A stretch of DNA of 64,000 nt. Origin: Mucilaginibacter aquaedulcis. GTDB taxonomy: Bacteria; Bacteroidota; Bacteroidia; Sphingobacteriales; Sphingobacteriaceae. Made by a program: the position numbers and the translations under genes. The stretch spans positions 1,054,001 through 1,118,000 of the forward strand of contig NZ_JAUFPR010000001.1 in assembly GCF_030409325.1 (NCBI RefSeq). The letters are read 5' to 3'. The notes beneath the pieces were generated by a model. It ran no database searches and was not told where the DNA came from. It saw nothing but the letters and a program-made list of their open reading frames with translations. Shown piece after piece: positions 28,243 through 37,986 of this stretch. Every line of letters begins with the position of its first letter. Position 1 is the first letter of the stretch.

Positions 28243-29634
28243 ATGTTCATTTTTTTGCTGATTTATATTATTTCCTTCATTGTATCATTAAGAGAAGTAT
28301 TAAAGGGCAACGCCCAGGGGGTACTTGTTTTCATGATCTTTGGGTTATCGATGTATTATACAGCAATGTCCGTTGCTTTTACATTGGGGCTTAAAGATGT
28401 TATTCCTTTAATGCAATCATTTAAGGAGATACTGATTTTCAGCCTGCTGATATTAAACATAGTCACTTTAAAATATCGACCGCGATTACATTTAATTGAC
28501 TATGCTATTATAGCCTATTTTGTTTATATGTTAGCCTATGCCATATTACCTATTGGCGAGCAAAGTTTTTCGGAACGGTTAGTGGCGCTTAAAAGTAACT
28601 CGTTTTACATTGTAGTTTATTTCACGGCGCGCTTAATGGATATTCATAAAATCTACGTTAGTAAATATTTCAACTTCATTATCCTGCTAACTATAGGCGT
28701 AGGTATAGTACTTGTGGGCGAATTAATAGTAGGTCGCCAGCTGCAGAACTTTACCGGGTTTGCCGATTATAGCTATTACTTTTTCAACTTTGAACCAGGT
28801 GGTAACTTCGGTCTTAACTGGACTTTCGAGTCGGATGGCGGAACTCCCCGTTTTGCCAGTATCTTTACCAGCCCGCTTGAACATGCAGCAGCTACCCTAT
28901 TGGCGCTATCAGTAATTTTAAGCCTCTACACTACCGATGAAAATAAAGTAACCATTAACAGTGTTGGCCTCGCGGCAATTGGAGCAACCGTTCTATCCAT
29001 CATTTTTGCCATATCACGTGCACCGCTTATCAGTTATTTTCTGATCATATACGTGTACGCGCTCATCACCAAAAGAAAATTTATAACCAATACTATTCAT
29101 GTTGTGGCAGGCCTTATTGCTGTATACTTCATCTATCTTTTTGCGCAATTTGAGCAAAATCATAATGGTTTGCTTGAAGTTGCCATGAATACAATAGATT
29201 TTAGTGACCCGTCAAGCGTGGGGCACGTGGTGGAATGGGTTGAAGGTATTTTGGCTATGATTGAACATCCGCTGGGCCTGGGGCTCGGTTCATCGGGCAG
29301 GGTTGCGGGCAGCCTTGGAGAAAATGTGGGCGGTGAGAACCAGTTTATTATTATTGGTGTGCAAACAGGGATAATTGCCCTATTTTTATACCTTTCAATT
29401 TATGTGATGTTTATCAAAACAGGGCTAAAATGGGTCAACAAGCTCAAAGGAAAAGAAAGAAAGATAATTATGGCTGTTTTATTGTTGAAGATCAGTTTTT
29501 TAATTCCGCTTATGACATCTGAGGTTGAATCATCATCCTATATTTCTTATATGAACTGGTTTTTATCCGGGCTGATGATCACCGTCATTATGCAAAGCAA
29601 AACCAATCAAATTCTTCCGGCAAATGATCATTGA
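28243..29634 (+). CDS. Wzy-like O-antigen/exopolysaccharide polymerase (system A)
   Basis: 463 residues, about 11-12 predicted membrane helices and a large periplasmic loop in the middle (residues about 165-215, rich in Phe/Gly/Thr), the pattern of the O-antigen ligase/polymerase superfamily. The phrase SRAPLISYF near 260 and GLGLGSSGR near 345 fit that family. It would polymerise the lipid-linked units delivered by the flippase. A ligase (WaaL) is an alternative, but the place between flippase and glycosyltransferases favours polymerase. Overlaps the next gene by 11 bases. Confidence 0.78.
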   Translation: MFIFLLIYIISFIVSLREVLKGNAQGVLVFMIFGLSMYYTAMSVAFTLGLKDVIPLMQSFKEILIFSLLILNIVTLKYRPRLHLIDYAIIAYFVYMLAYAILPIGEQSFSERLVALKSNSFYIVVYFTARLMDIHKIYVSKYFNFIILLTIGVGIVLVGELIVGRQLQNFTGFADYSYYFFNFEPGGNFGLNWTFESDGGTPRFASIFTSPLEHAAATLLALSVILSLYTTDENKVTINSVGLAAIGATVLSIIFAISRAPLISYFLIIYVYALITKRKFITNTIHVVAGLIAVYFIYLFAQFEQNHNGLLEVAMNTIDFSDPSSVGHVVEWVEGILAMIEHPLGLGLGSSGRVAGSLGENVGGENQFIIIGVQTGIIALFLYLSIYVMFIKTGLKWVNKLKGKERKIIMAVLLLKISFLIPLMTSEVESSSYISYMNWFLSGLMITVIMQSKTNQILPANDH

Positions 29635-30322
29635 GAAACTCATCAGAAAGTTAAAGAACGATCCCAACTACAAATGGGAAAGCGGATATACGGCTAAGGA
29701 TTTGCTAATCATTAGTATGAGTCGGGGCGTGCAAATGTTAAGAGGACTGTATTTAAAACTGTTTTTAAAAAAATCATCGGGGCTTATATTCATGGGTAAA
29801 AACGTAAGGGTACGCCATGCATACATGTTAAGTACCGGAAAAAATTTAATACTTGAGGATAATGTAAGCATAAACGCGCTATCAGCAAATGGAATAACCT
29901 TTGGCGATGATGTATCTATTGCCAAAGATTCCATATTATTTGGCACCGGTGTTATAGCTTATAAAGGAACCGGCATTTCTATAGGCGACAGGACAGGGAT
30001 CAGCGCCCGGGCCTATTTTGCCGGCCAAGGCGGAATAAGCATTGGCAAGGATGTGATCATGGGACCCAACGTACAGATCTTTTCAGAAAATCATAACTTT
30101 TCTGATCTGGAGCTTACTATAAAAGAGCAGGGCGTTACCAAAATAGCGGTAACCATTGAAGATAATTGCTGGATAGGTGCCGGGGCAACTATACTGGCAG
30201 GTGTGCATATAGGAAAGGGCTGTGTAATTGCGGCAAGCAGCGTGGTATCCAAATCTGTTCCGGCTAATTCTATTGTGGCAGGGGTTCCGGCAAAGGTTAT
30301 TAAAAGCCGGGAAAGTATTTAG
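29624..30322 (+). CDS. Hexapeptide-repeat O-acetyltransferase (system A)
   Basis: 232 residues. From about residue 70 the sequence shows left-handed beta-helix hexapeptides, ending in WIGAGATILAGVHIGKG and the hallmark SIVAGVPAKVIK, as in WcaF/maltose O-acetyltransferase relatives. ENHNFSDLE contains the catalytic His of this family. It probably acetylates a sugar of the repeat unit in the cytoplasm with acetyl-CoA. Its ATG lies inside the end of the polymerase gene, and the next gene follows after 3 bases. Confidence 0.85.
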   Translation: MIIEKLIRKLKNDPNYKWESGYTAKDLLIISMSRGVQMLRGLYLKLFLKKSSGLIFMGKNVRVRHAYMLSTGKNLILEDNVSINALSANGITFGDDVSIAKDSILFGTGVIAYKGTGISIGDRTGISARAYFAGQGGISIGKDVIMGPNVQIFSENHNFSDLELTIKEQGVTKIAVTIEDNCWIGAGATILAGVHIGKGCVIAASSVVSKSVPANSIVAGVPAKVIKSRESI

Positions 30323-30325
30323 GTT

Positions 30326-31468
30326 ATGGCAAAACCGTTAACTATAGCTGTTGATATCCGGGATCTCCGGCTGGCCAAAACCGGTACACGAACTTATCTT
30401 GAAGAAGTATACAAAGCGTTTAAAAAGATGGAAAGCGATGAGCTTCGTTTTCATTTTTTAGATACCTTTTTACCCGTTTATACAGGCACCAATAAATGGC
30501 TTAAATTAATTGAGCATGCTCGTTACCAGCTTTGGAAGCAGCTGTTTTTACCTCTTAAAGCCTGGACAAAAAGCTGTGGTATTGTATTCTGCACAGATAA
30601 TTTTGTCCCGCTGATTCACCTGGGGTATCAAACCATTCCGGTTTTTCATGATGCGTTTTTCTTTGAAAGTCCCGGTGATTATGGAAAATTATGGTTATGG
30701 CTTTACAAGAAAACTGCTGTGCCGGCAGCTCGCAGATCGCCATTTGTAATTACACCTACGGCCTATGCCAGGCAACGTATCAATCATTTTACGCATATCC
30801 CGAACGAAAGGCTAAAGGTGGTGTATGAGGGCCCCAAAACTTTACCAGAGAATCAAAACCAGACAAATGAAGTTCAGCTTTTGACATCCTTAATGGTAAA
30901 GCCGGGTAATTATGTACTGCATGTGGGTTCTATGTTTAAACGAAAAAACATACCGGCCCTGGTTGAGGCCTTCGGTAAAATTAAAAAGCAGGGACACCCA
31001 AACTTGAAACTGGTATTGGCAGGCCCAAAACCAACAGTTAAAACTGATAACGATTATCAGCTTATTTTAAATACCATTAAACAGGCCGATGTTGAGCAGG
31101 ACGTGGTTTTTACCGGATACCTATCTAACGAAGCATTAGGCACTCTTTATAAAAACGCTTTAATGTATGTGTTTCCATCGATAAATGAAGGCTTCGGAAT
31201 ACCCATACTGGAAGCTTTTCACAATGATTTACCAGTTATTGTTGCAGATAATACCTGCTTGCCCGAAGTTGGCGGCAATGCGGTTTTAACTTTCAATCCC
31301 TTTCTGCAGGATGATCTGTTTAAGAAAATGCAACTGTTACTAAATGATAGCGAATTGCGAAAAACAATGATCAATAAAGGACAACAACGTTTGGAAAGCT
31401 TTTCATGGCAAAAAACAGCAACCGAGCTTGTTGATATATTTAGAGCTGCAAAAGAAAAGCGCTTTTAA
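30326..31468 (+). CDS. Glycosyltransferase family 4 (system A)
   Basis: 380 residues, GT-B fold. The donor domain carries VGSMFKRKNIPALVEAF (about 204-220) and the E-x7-E motif in NEGFGIPILEAF (about 293-304). N-terminal pattern DIRDLRLAKTGTRTYLEEV is common in mannosyl/rhamnosyl GT4 enzymes of polysaccharide clusters. Donor unknown; GDP-mannose is plausible given manC nearby. It is the last gene of this five-gene run; a weak GATGC/GCATC hairpin at 31484-31497 follows. Confidence 0.85.
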   Translation: MAKPLTIAVDIRDLRLAKTGTRTYLEEVYKAFKKMESDELRFHFLDTFLPVYTGTNKWLKLIEHARYQLWKQLFLPLKAWTKSCGIVFCTDNFVPLIHLGYQTIPVFHDAFFFESPGDYGKLWLWLYKKTAVPAARRSPFVITPTAYARQRINHFTHIPNERLKVVYEGPKTLPENQNQTNEVQLLTSLMVKPGNYVLHVGSMFKRKNIPALVEAFGKIKKQGHPNLKLVLAGPKPTVKTDNDYQLILNTIKQADVEQDVVFTGYLSNEALGTLYKNALMYVFPSINEGFGIPILEAFHNDLPVIVADNTCLPEVGGNAVLTFNPFLQDDLFKKMQLLLNDSELRKTMINKGQQRLESFSWQKTATELVDIFRAAKEKRF

Positions 31469-31510
31469 TTTAAGGCTATGTTTGATGCAGAAGCATCTCT
31501 TTTAAAAGTG

Positions 31511-32611
31511 TTATTTTTGGAAGACTTCTACGTGCTCATCTGTTACCTTTTCCCAGTTAAACTCACTTAATGCACGTACCTGGGCTTTTTTTGCCAAAGC
31601 AACCATTTGATCGTGATTGGCTTCGCAAAAATTAATTTCTTCAGTTAATGATTCAATATTACCTTTTTTGAACTTGCGTGCAGTATTCTGTACTGCATAC
31701 TCATTTTCTTCAATATCACTTACTATAAGTGGTACATTAAGCCCCATCACGGTAAGTACAACCGGCGAAAGCCCCTCCACATCAGAGGGCTGGATATAGC
31801 AGTAAGCGTTTGACATTAATGTATTAACATCATCGCCATAAATATAGCCTGGGAATAAAACATTGGGACCAGCTATATCCTGTAACTGCTGCTCATAAGG
31901 TGATGGGTTGGGAGAACCGCCTATCAATACCAGTTTTTTATCAGAATTTGAATTATTGAATGCCGGGATCAGGTAATGTAATCCTTTATCAGGAATAAAG
32001 CGGCCCACAAATAAATAATAATTCCCTTTTTGAATATTAAGCTGGTCAAATATGCCGTCGTTCCCTGCAGTTACTTCCACTTCGCTTCCAAAGGGAATAA
32101 ATTTATATGTTTTATTAAATTTATCTTCAAAAAGCTTTTTGGCAATAACGTTGTCAAATATTACCTCGTTTGGGAAGTGGGCGGTAATATAAGCGGATAG
32201 TTTTAAGTATAATTTACCATACCAGGGCCATTTATCACGTTTCCAATCCACACCATCCTGGCTTATAAAAACTTTTTTGCCAAATAATCTGAGTGGAAGT
32301 GCCCAAATACTATTACCTCCGTTTTGTATATGTACAATATCGGCAGTATTATTTATAATAATATCTAAGGTACTTCTGAAAGAGTGCCAAAGGGTATCAA
32401 ACCCTTTCCTTTTGGTGGTTTTGATGGTTTTAACCTTAACTCCCTTATACTCTTTAACGTCTACAAAAACATCAGGATATCGCCTGTTATAGGCCACAAC
32501 CGTGTGTCCTCTTTCTACAAGTCTTGGAAATAATTCCATAGCAAACTTGTCTGCACCGGCAGCACCTTTTGAGGGAGGAATTGATCTGAAACCAAAAGCG
32601 GCAATTCGCAT
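31511..32611 (-). CDS. Glycosyltransferase family 4 with atypical donor motif
   Basis: 366 residues, GT-B fold, with FGFRSIPPSKGAAGADKFA near the N-terminus (the acceptor-side Gly-rich loop) and GRFIPDKGLHYLIPAF in the donor domain. The usual E-x7-E reads EGLSPVVLT: the first Glu is present but the second is replaced by Thr, a variant I associate with a subgroup of WcaA/WbnH-like cluster enzymes. It is convergent with the previous gene and follows the RmlD-like gene by 13 bases, so those two form a minus-strand pair. Donor unknown. Confidence 0.82.
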   Translation of the reverse strand: MRIAAFGFRSIPPSKGAAGADKFAMELFPRLVERGHTVVAYNRRYPDVFVDVKEYKGVKVKTIKTTKRKGFDTLWHSFRSTLDIIINNTADIVHIQNGGNSIWALPLRLFGKKVFISQDGVDWKRDKWPWYGKLYLKLSAYITAHFPNEVIFDNVIAKKLFEDKFNKTYKFIPFGSEVEVTAGNDGIFDQLNIQKGNYYLFVGRFIPDKGLHYLIPAFNNSNSDKKLVLIGGSPNPSPYEQQLQDIAGPNVLFPGYIYGDDVNTLMSNAYCYIQPSDVEGLSPVVLTVMGLNVPLIVSDIEENEYAVQNTARKFKKGNIESLTEEINFCEANHDQMVALAKKAQVRALSEFNWEKVTDEHVEVFQK

Positions 32612-32624
32612 CGAGTTTGAGCAA

Positions 32625-33569
32625 CTAAGAAATAATGATCTCTTCTTTTACCGGAAGCTGTACTTCTGTGGTCAAAAAATCAGCATAATAATCGTTGATA
32701 TACTCACGCAACGCAATTCTCCAGTCTTGCATAATATTCAGGTTACGCAATTCCAGTTTCTTGTTAACCAAGCGCTCTGAAGGCGGACGCGGGGCAAAAT
32801 AGGTATTTTCAAAGTATGATGATGTAACCTCATGGCATCTTACCTGGTTTTCCAGGCCTAACACCTTAATCAGCTCAAGCGCAACACCCATTCGTGAGGT
32901 TTCGCCACCGCATACCATGTTATATAAGCCCCAGTATTCTTTTTCTACAAGTAGTTTTACGTTTTTAGCAAAATCAACCGTATAGGTTGGGGTACCATCT
33001 TTATCGTTAACGATATACAGATCACGCTTTCCGCTGTTGAGCTGCTTTATGATCTTGTTGATGAATTTTTTGTCCTTATCAGGACCGCCGCCCATCATCC
33101 AGCCGGCACGGCAAATGATAAATCGCTTGGCATTTTCACGCACAAAACGTTCGCCCATATATTTTGACCGGGCGTAATGACCCAGCGGATTAGGCTCATC
33201 CCAATCATCGTAAAAATCTTTCTTACCGTCAAATATTCCGGCTGTACTAATATATAGAAGGGGGATATTTAATTTATTAGCAATAAATACCGCGTTTTCA
33301 ACCGATGTTGTATTGGTTAGATAGGTGTCGTCGGCATTAAGTTCACAAAATTCAAGATCGGTATAGGCCCCAAGGTGGAACAAATAATCGGGTTTAAATG
33401 CCTCTACGTCTTTTTTGTAATTTTGAAAATCACGAAAGTCTAAAAAACTAAGCCAGTTTTCATTTACATCCTTATCGGTACATCTAATTTCGTAGTCATC
33501 TTTAAATATGCGGTAAAAAGCCTGACCTAGCATTCCTCCCGCGCCAGCAATGTAAATTTTTTTCTTCAT
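32625..33569 (-). CDS. RmlD-like NAD(P)-dependent sugar-nucleotide reductase
   Basis: 314 residues, extended SDR. The nucleotide loop AGAGGMLGQAF lies at 8-18, a Thr/Ser triad residue in the STAG segment, and the catalytic YxxxK in YARSKY near residue 132. The family contains dTDP-4-dehydrorhamnose reductase; no rmlA, B or C is in the window, so the substrate may be another 4-keto sugar nucleotide. It heads a two-gene minus-strand unit with the GT4, with an 830-base gap upstream. Confidence 0.8.
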   Translation of the reverse strand: MKKKIYIAGAGGMLGQAFYRIFKDDYEIRCTDKDVNENWLSFLDFRDFQNYKKDVEAFKPDYLFHLGAYTDLEFCELNADDTYLTNTTSVENAVFIANKLNIPLLYISTAGIFDGKKDFYDDWDEPNPLGHYARSKYMGERFVRENAKRFIICRAGWMMGGGPDKDKKFINKIIKQLNSGKRDLYIVNDKDGTPTYTVDFAKNVKLLVEKEYWGLYNMVCGGETSRMGVALELIKVLGLENQVRCHEVTSSYFENTYFAPRPPSERLVNKKLELRNLNIMQDWRIALREYINDYYADFLTTEVQLPVKEEIIIS

Positions 33570-34399
33570 ATAAAATTTGAAGCTATCCCAACAAACTTGG
33601 TAGATGTTTTAATAGCTATAAGAAAAACTGTTTTTAATAGATTTCAACCCTCAAAATTAACTTTTTTTACTACACTACCCGAATATTTTTTCTGAAAAAC
33701 ATTTATTATTCAATTTACCTATGAAATCCCGGGCAATGTAAGTAATCAGCATTAAAAAAAATAAATGAAAACACTTATTAATCCAGCTGCAAACTAAAAA
33801 AAATAATAACTTGATTATAATAATCTTTCACCATGTACCCTCCTTTTGTAACCGCCGTTACAATCCAGGATTTCTCTTTAGTAATCAAATATAAATTAAT
33901 ACAAGCATCTTTAAATTTTGTTTGTTCCCGCATTCAGCTAATCAATATGCTAATCTTATCTTATACCGTTCATTACAACGAATACCTTTATTATTAATTA
34001 TATCTGATAAGTAAGGAGGGGCTATTTTACTTACATAAATAATGCATTTCAAACCTTTGAGCAAAAAATGACTATAATGAGATCCGTTTTCGATAAAGAA
34101 CAACCGGACCATACGCTAAGCTTATATATTTCCATTTTCAAATATGAAAGTATCCTGGTTATCTATATAGAAAATGGCATAGTTAGGAAAAGCACCTATC
34201 GAAATATATTATTTCTTCCCTGCCGGTAAAATACCGGAATGCCTAATATTTAAAGGTAATACCTCCTAATAGGCTGCTTATTTAAATAATGATCAAATAA
34301 TAAAACCTGATCAACAATTTGACTTATTATCTATAATCTTTAACTTCGACCCCTTTCTTACCCTAACTTTGGCGGGCATTGAACGTTAATGGAAATAAA
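33570..34399. other. 830-base non-coding gap in the exopolysaccharide region
   Basis: Very A+T-rich, no convincing gene. A 53-codon open frame at 34068-34229 has no recognisable family. A small hairpin (CCGGTA/TACCGG at 34223-34237) and a candidate -7 element near the right end are the only signals. This is the longest gene-free stretch of the window and separates the minus-strand pair from the plus-strand GT4-Wza-Wzz set. Confidence 0.5.
34364..34371 (+). promoter_or_regulatory. Candidate -7 element for the GT4-Wza-Wzz set
   Basis: TAACTTTG fits TAnnTTTG exactly. Transcription would begin about 20 bases ahead of the ATG at 34400. No clear -33 TTG. Confidence 0.4.
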
Positions 34400-35485
34400 A
34401 TGAAAGTAGCATTTATTGTAAGGCCAAATTTATATACAATAGCTGGCGGCGATACGGTACAGATTGATCAAACGGCCAAACAGTTAAGAATTCTTGGGGT
34501 TGAAGTCGATATTTTGCTATCAAATGCTGAGATAGCTTATAACCGGTACGACCTTCTTAATTTTTTTCACATTACACGTCCGGCAGCTATTATTAATCAC
34601 TGTCAATTATCCAACCTGCCATTTGTTGTATCAACAATATTTTGCGCCTACGGTGATTATTATAAATATAATCAAACGGGTATAAATTTGTTGTTCTCAA
34701 AGATGTCAGAAGACACTAAGGATTACTTCAGAAATGTATTGAGATGGCTGCGCGGGCGCGAACGTTTACCGGTGAGTTATCTTTGGAAAGGTCAGCGCAA
34801 AAGCATAATAAAAGTTTTAAAAACAACCGATATGGTATTACCCAACTCGCAATCCGAGTTAGACAGGTTGGCAAAAGATTATGCAAGTAGTGCCAGGCAT
34901 GCTATTATAACAAATGGCATTAATCCGAATCGGTTTCCGTTCAATTCAGCCATAGCCAAAGACGAAAAATTGATTATCAGTGTTGGGCGGATAGAGAAAA
35001 GAAAAAATCAGTTAAACTTGATCAAAGCTGTAAATAATTCTGACTATAAGCTTGTTCTTATAGGTGCACCATCCCCCAACCAGTCTAAATATTACCAGCA
35101 ATGTATTGATCATGCCGGGCCAAACGTTAGCTTTCTGAATAGGTTGCCGCACGATGAGATGGTTAAATACTATCAATTGGCTAAAATACATGTGCTGGCC
35201 AGTTGGTTTGAAACTACAGGATTAAGCTCTTTGGAGGCGGCCATAATGCGTTGTAATATTGTTATAACTGATAAAGGAGACACATCCGATTATTTCGCCA
35301 ATGATGCTTTTTATTGTGACCCTGCAAGCCCTGAGAGCATAAGAGCAGCTATTGACCAGGCGAGTAAAGTATCATTTAATGAGGCTTTGATAGATCGTAT
35401 TTTAACACAACATACCTGGAAAAAGGCCGCAGAACAAACCCTTCAGGCTTATAACCTATTATTGGCCTCAAAAAAACAATTATGA
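34400..35485 (+). CDS. Glycosyltransferase family 4 (system A)
   Basis: 361 residues from the ATG at 34400; an in-frame TTG at 34379 would add seven residues before the MKVAFIVRP strand and is unlikely. GT-B fold: Gly-rich loop TIAGGDTVQ near residue 14, donor domain VGRIEKRKNQLNLIKAV (about 195-211), and E-x7-E in FETTGLSSLEAAI. Donor unknown. It carries its own candidate promoter and is followed by a hairpin before the Wza gene. Confidence 0.82.
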   Translation: MKVAFIVRPNLYTIAGGDTVQIDQTAKQLRILGVEVDILLSNAEIAYNRYDLLNFFHITRPAAIINHCQLSNLPFVVSTIFCAYGDYYKYNQTGINLLFSKMSEDTKDYFRNVLRWLRGRERLPVSYLWKGQRKSIIKVLKTTDMVLPNSQSELDRLAKDYASSARHAIITNGINPNRFPFNSAIAKDEKLIISVGRIEKRKNQLNLIKAVNNSDYKLVLIGAPSPNQSKYYQQCIDHAGPNVSFLNRLPHDEMVKYYQLAKIHVLASWFETTGLSSLEAAIMRCNIVITDKGDTSDYFANDAFYCDPASPESIRAAIDQASKVSFNEALIDRILTQHTWKKAAEQTLQAYNLLLASKKQL

Positions 35486-35526
35486 TTTAACGTTTTATGA
35501 TATGCCTTATAACATAAAACGTTAAA
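35486..35526. terminator. Hairpin after the GT4 gene, possible terminator
   Basis: Perfect 14-bp A+T-rich stem (35486-35499 with 35513-35526), 13-base loop, starting at the base after the stop codon. There is no T run after it on the plus strand. Confidence 0.5.
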
Positions 35527-35609
35527 ACACGTTACCAACTTGCAGTTCATAGCTTATGTGTGTCAACTTACAGAGGGTTATCAAAATAGTTTTACCTCAT
35601 ATAATATTT

Positions 35610-35617
35610 TATATTTG
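35610..35617 (+). promoter_or_regulatory. Candidate -7 element for the Wza-like gene (system A)
   Basis: TATATTTG matches TAnnTTTG, with start about 20 bases before the ATG at 35645. A clear TTG at -33 is missing; TTTA lies at a 16-base spacing. Confidence 0.45.
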
Positions 35618-35644
35618 CAAACTTATTTAAACATCAATCTTTTC

Positions 35645-37984
35645 ATGCATAACAAATACTTACCGTACATATTACTTCTTGTGTTAACCATTTTCTTTAA
35701 ACCAGTAATGGCACAGGAAGTATCCATGAGCGATATTCAAAACATAAAAGTAAGCCAGCTTAGCGACGAACAAGTAACCCAGGCATGGAAAAAACTGCAG
35801 GACTCTGGTATATCTGAACAGGATGCTTATAAATTATTAGCTCAAAAAGGTATGCCTCCAACAGAAATTGAGGCCTTGAAAGACAGGGTAGCTTTACTTG
35901 GCTTAAATAAAAAAGCCGCGGTTAAGTCATCAACCCCCGAAAAGAAGAAGATTGATTTTTCACGTGAAATTGATGATTCTGTAATTACACCTAAAGTTGT
36001 TAAGCCACAAGCCCCCGCTCCGGCTCCTCCTGCTTTAACTGTTTATGGCAGCGAGTTCTTTAATCAATCAGCAATAAAGTTTGAGCCTAATTTTTCAGTT
36101 GCCACACCCAAAGGTTATGTTTTAGGTCCTGGCGATGAGGTTATTGTACTGGTTACGGGCCTTAATGAAAGTTCGGTACGGTCAAAAGTGAGCCCGGAGG
36201 GTAACTTGCAGATCCCTTATGCAGGTATTGTTTATGTAAACGGATTTACCATTGAGCAGGCAACCGGGCTCATCAAAAGTAAAATGGCTAAAGTTTACCC
36301 GGCTTTAAATTCTGGCCAAACCAGCTTATCTGTAAACCTGGGTAATACACGCAGTATTAAGATAACTATTGTGGGCGAGGTTAAAACACCTGGCTCTTAC
36401 ACCCTATCGTCCTTATCTACCCTGTTTAATGCTCTTTATAACTCTGGCGGCCCCAACAACAATGGATCGTTAAGAAACATTGAACTGATCAGGAACAACC
36501 GAGTTTTTAAAACGGTAGATTTTTATACTTTTTTAGAAAAGGGCCTGCTTGACGGTAACATCCGCCTGGAAGATCAGGACGTAATACGTATACCTGTTTA
36601 CAAAAAAAGGGTTGGTATTCGCGGTGAGGTAAAAAGACCCGCTATTTACGAACTCAGGGAGAATGAACAACTCGAAAACCTGATCACATATGCCGGTGGT
36701 TATACAGATGTGGCCTATAAGGGCGCTGCCAAGGTTGACCAGATCAACACATTGGAGCGTGAGGTTAAGGATGTACCGGCCAACCTGTTTTCAAACTACA
36801 TTCCCCGTAACGGCGATTTGGTTGAGATTGGAGCCATAACCAACCGCTACACCAACCGTATTATGCTGGAAGGGTCGGTTTATCGTCCGGGTATTTATGA
36901 GCTTACAGCAGGGTTTACATTAGGCCAGTTACTAAAAAATGCTCAGGGATTAAAACCTGAAGCTTATATGGAGCGTGGCTATATTAAAAGAACGCTCCCT
37001 AACCTTGAAAAGGACTTTATTTCTTTTAAACCATCTGATATCATCAGCGGTAAAAACGATATTCCATTATTACGCGAAGATTCGGTTGTGATTCTTGACC
37101 GCGAGGTGTTCACTTCTAACCAAAAGATCACTGTAAATGGTTATGTACGCAATCCATCTATTTTCACCTATCGCAAAGGGCTTAAATTGGCCGACGCTAT
37201 TGCCATGTCGGGCGGTTTTGCTGATGAAGCTGCTGATCATCACGTTGAGATATCCAGGATCATTAAAAATGAGTCTGACAGTGTTGCCAACCAGCTGGTA
37301 CATACCTATATCGTTGATCTGGATAAACTATCGGGCAATGAAGGAGAAATGGAGCTTCAGCCAATGGATTTTGTATACGTACCACGCCTGGTAAATTACA
37401 GATCATTGGGTAATGTGAAAGTGAAAGGCGAGGTCGTATTCCCTGGCGATTATGCCGTTCAAAAAAGAGATGAAACCGCACTTGATTTCCTAAAAAGAGC
37501 CGGAGGCATAACACCTTACGGTTCACTTGAAAATGCCCAAGTTTACCGCAAAGGTGTACGCGTAAACCTTGACCTGGCTTCTACCAGCAAAGAACCTGGT
37601 GTTAATAAAGATATGATCATGCTGCCCGGAGATAGTGTATATGTACCAAGGGTTATCTCTTACGTTGAGGTTAGTGGCGCCGTAAACAATCCGCAATATA
37701 TCAGTTACGCTGGCCGTAGCTTTAAATATTACATTAATGCTGCAGCGGGCACAACACAAAATGCACGTTTAAAAGGAGCATATATTAAATATCCCGATGG
37801 CTTAAACCAGCCTGTAAGGCATTTCTTGTTCTTCCGTAATTATCCAACAGTAAAACCGGGAAGTAAGATTGTGGTTCCGGAAAAAACGCCTGATACCAGG
37901 TTTAAAATAGGATTTGGGGATATTGGTGGCTTAGCCGCGGTACTCACTGCACTGGTAAGTTTGGTTGCTATTATACATAAATAA
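35645..37984 (+). CDS. Wza-like polysaccharide export protein with six SLBB domains (system A)
   Basis: 779 residues from the ATG at 35645, where a signal peptide begins (about 23 residues, PVMA|QEV); the frame extends 35 codons upstream but without a signal. After cleavage comes a short helical region with the phrase VSQLSDEQVTQAWKKLQ, then the poly-export domain (GYVLGPGDEVIVLVTG, about 155-170), then six SLBB-type domains recognisable by their openings (VGEVKTPGSY, RGEVKRPAIY, EGSVYRPGIY, NGYVRNPSIF, KGEVVFPGDY, SGAVNNPQYI). A hydrophobic C-terminal helix follows. It forms the outer-membrane channel for polymer. No lipobox, unlike E. coli Wza. Two bases before the Wzz gene. Confidence 0.88.
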   Translation: MHNKYLPYILLLVLTIFFKPVMAQEVSMSDIQNIKVSQLSDEQVTQAWKKLQDSGISEQDAYKLLAQKGMPPTEIEALKDRVALLGLNKKAAVKSSTPEKKKIDFSREIDDSVITPKVVKPQAPAPAPPALTVYGSEFFNQSAIKFEPNFSVATPKGYVLGPGDEVIVLVTGLNESSVRSKVSPEGNLQIPYAGIVYVNGFTIEQATGLIKSKMAKVYPALNSGQTSLSVNLGNTRSIKITIVGEVKTPGSYTLSSLSTLFNALYNSGGPNNNGSLRNIELIRNNRVFKTVDFYTFLEKGLLDGNIRLEDQDVIRIPVYKKRVGIRGEVKRPAIYELRENEQLENLITYAGGYTDVAYKGAAKVDQINTLEREVKDVPANLFSNYIPRNGDLVEIGAITNRYTNRIMLEGSVYRPGIYELTAGFTLGQLLKNAQGLKPEAYMERGYIKRTLPNLEKDFISFKPSDIISGKNDIPLLREDSVVILDREVFTSNQKITVNGYVRNPSIFTYRKGLKLADAIAMSGGFADEAADHHVEISRIIKNESDSVANQLVHTYIVDLDKLSGNEGEMELQPMDFVYVPRLVNYRSLGNVKVKGEVVFPGDYAVQKRDETALDFLKRAGGITPYGSLENAQVYRKGVRVNLDLASTSKEPGVNKDMIMLPGDSVYVPRVISYVEVSGAVNNPQYISYAGRSFKYYINAAAGTTQNARLKGAYIKYPDGLNQPVRHFLFFRNYPTVKPGSKIVVPEKTPDTRFKIGFGDIGGLAAVLTALVSLVAIIHK

Positions 37985-37986
37985 AC

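Noticed and set aside
34068..34229. 53-codon open frame in the 830-base gap
   Set aside because: Could be chance in A+T-rich DNA; no family, no clear ribosome-binding site. Mentioned only as part of the gap.
35540..35644. In-frame extension of the system A Wza gene
   Set aside because: The signal peptide begins at 35645 and the candidate -7 element at 35610-35617 lies within the extension.
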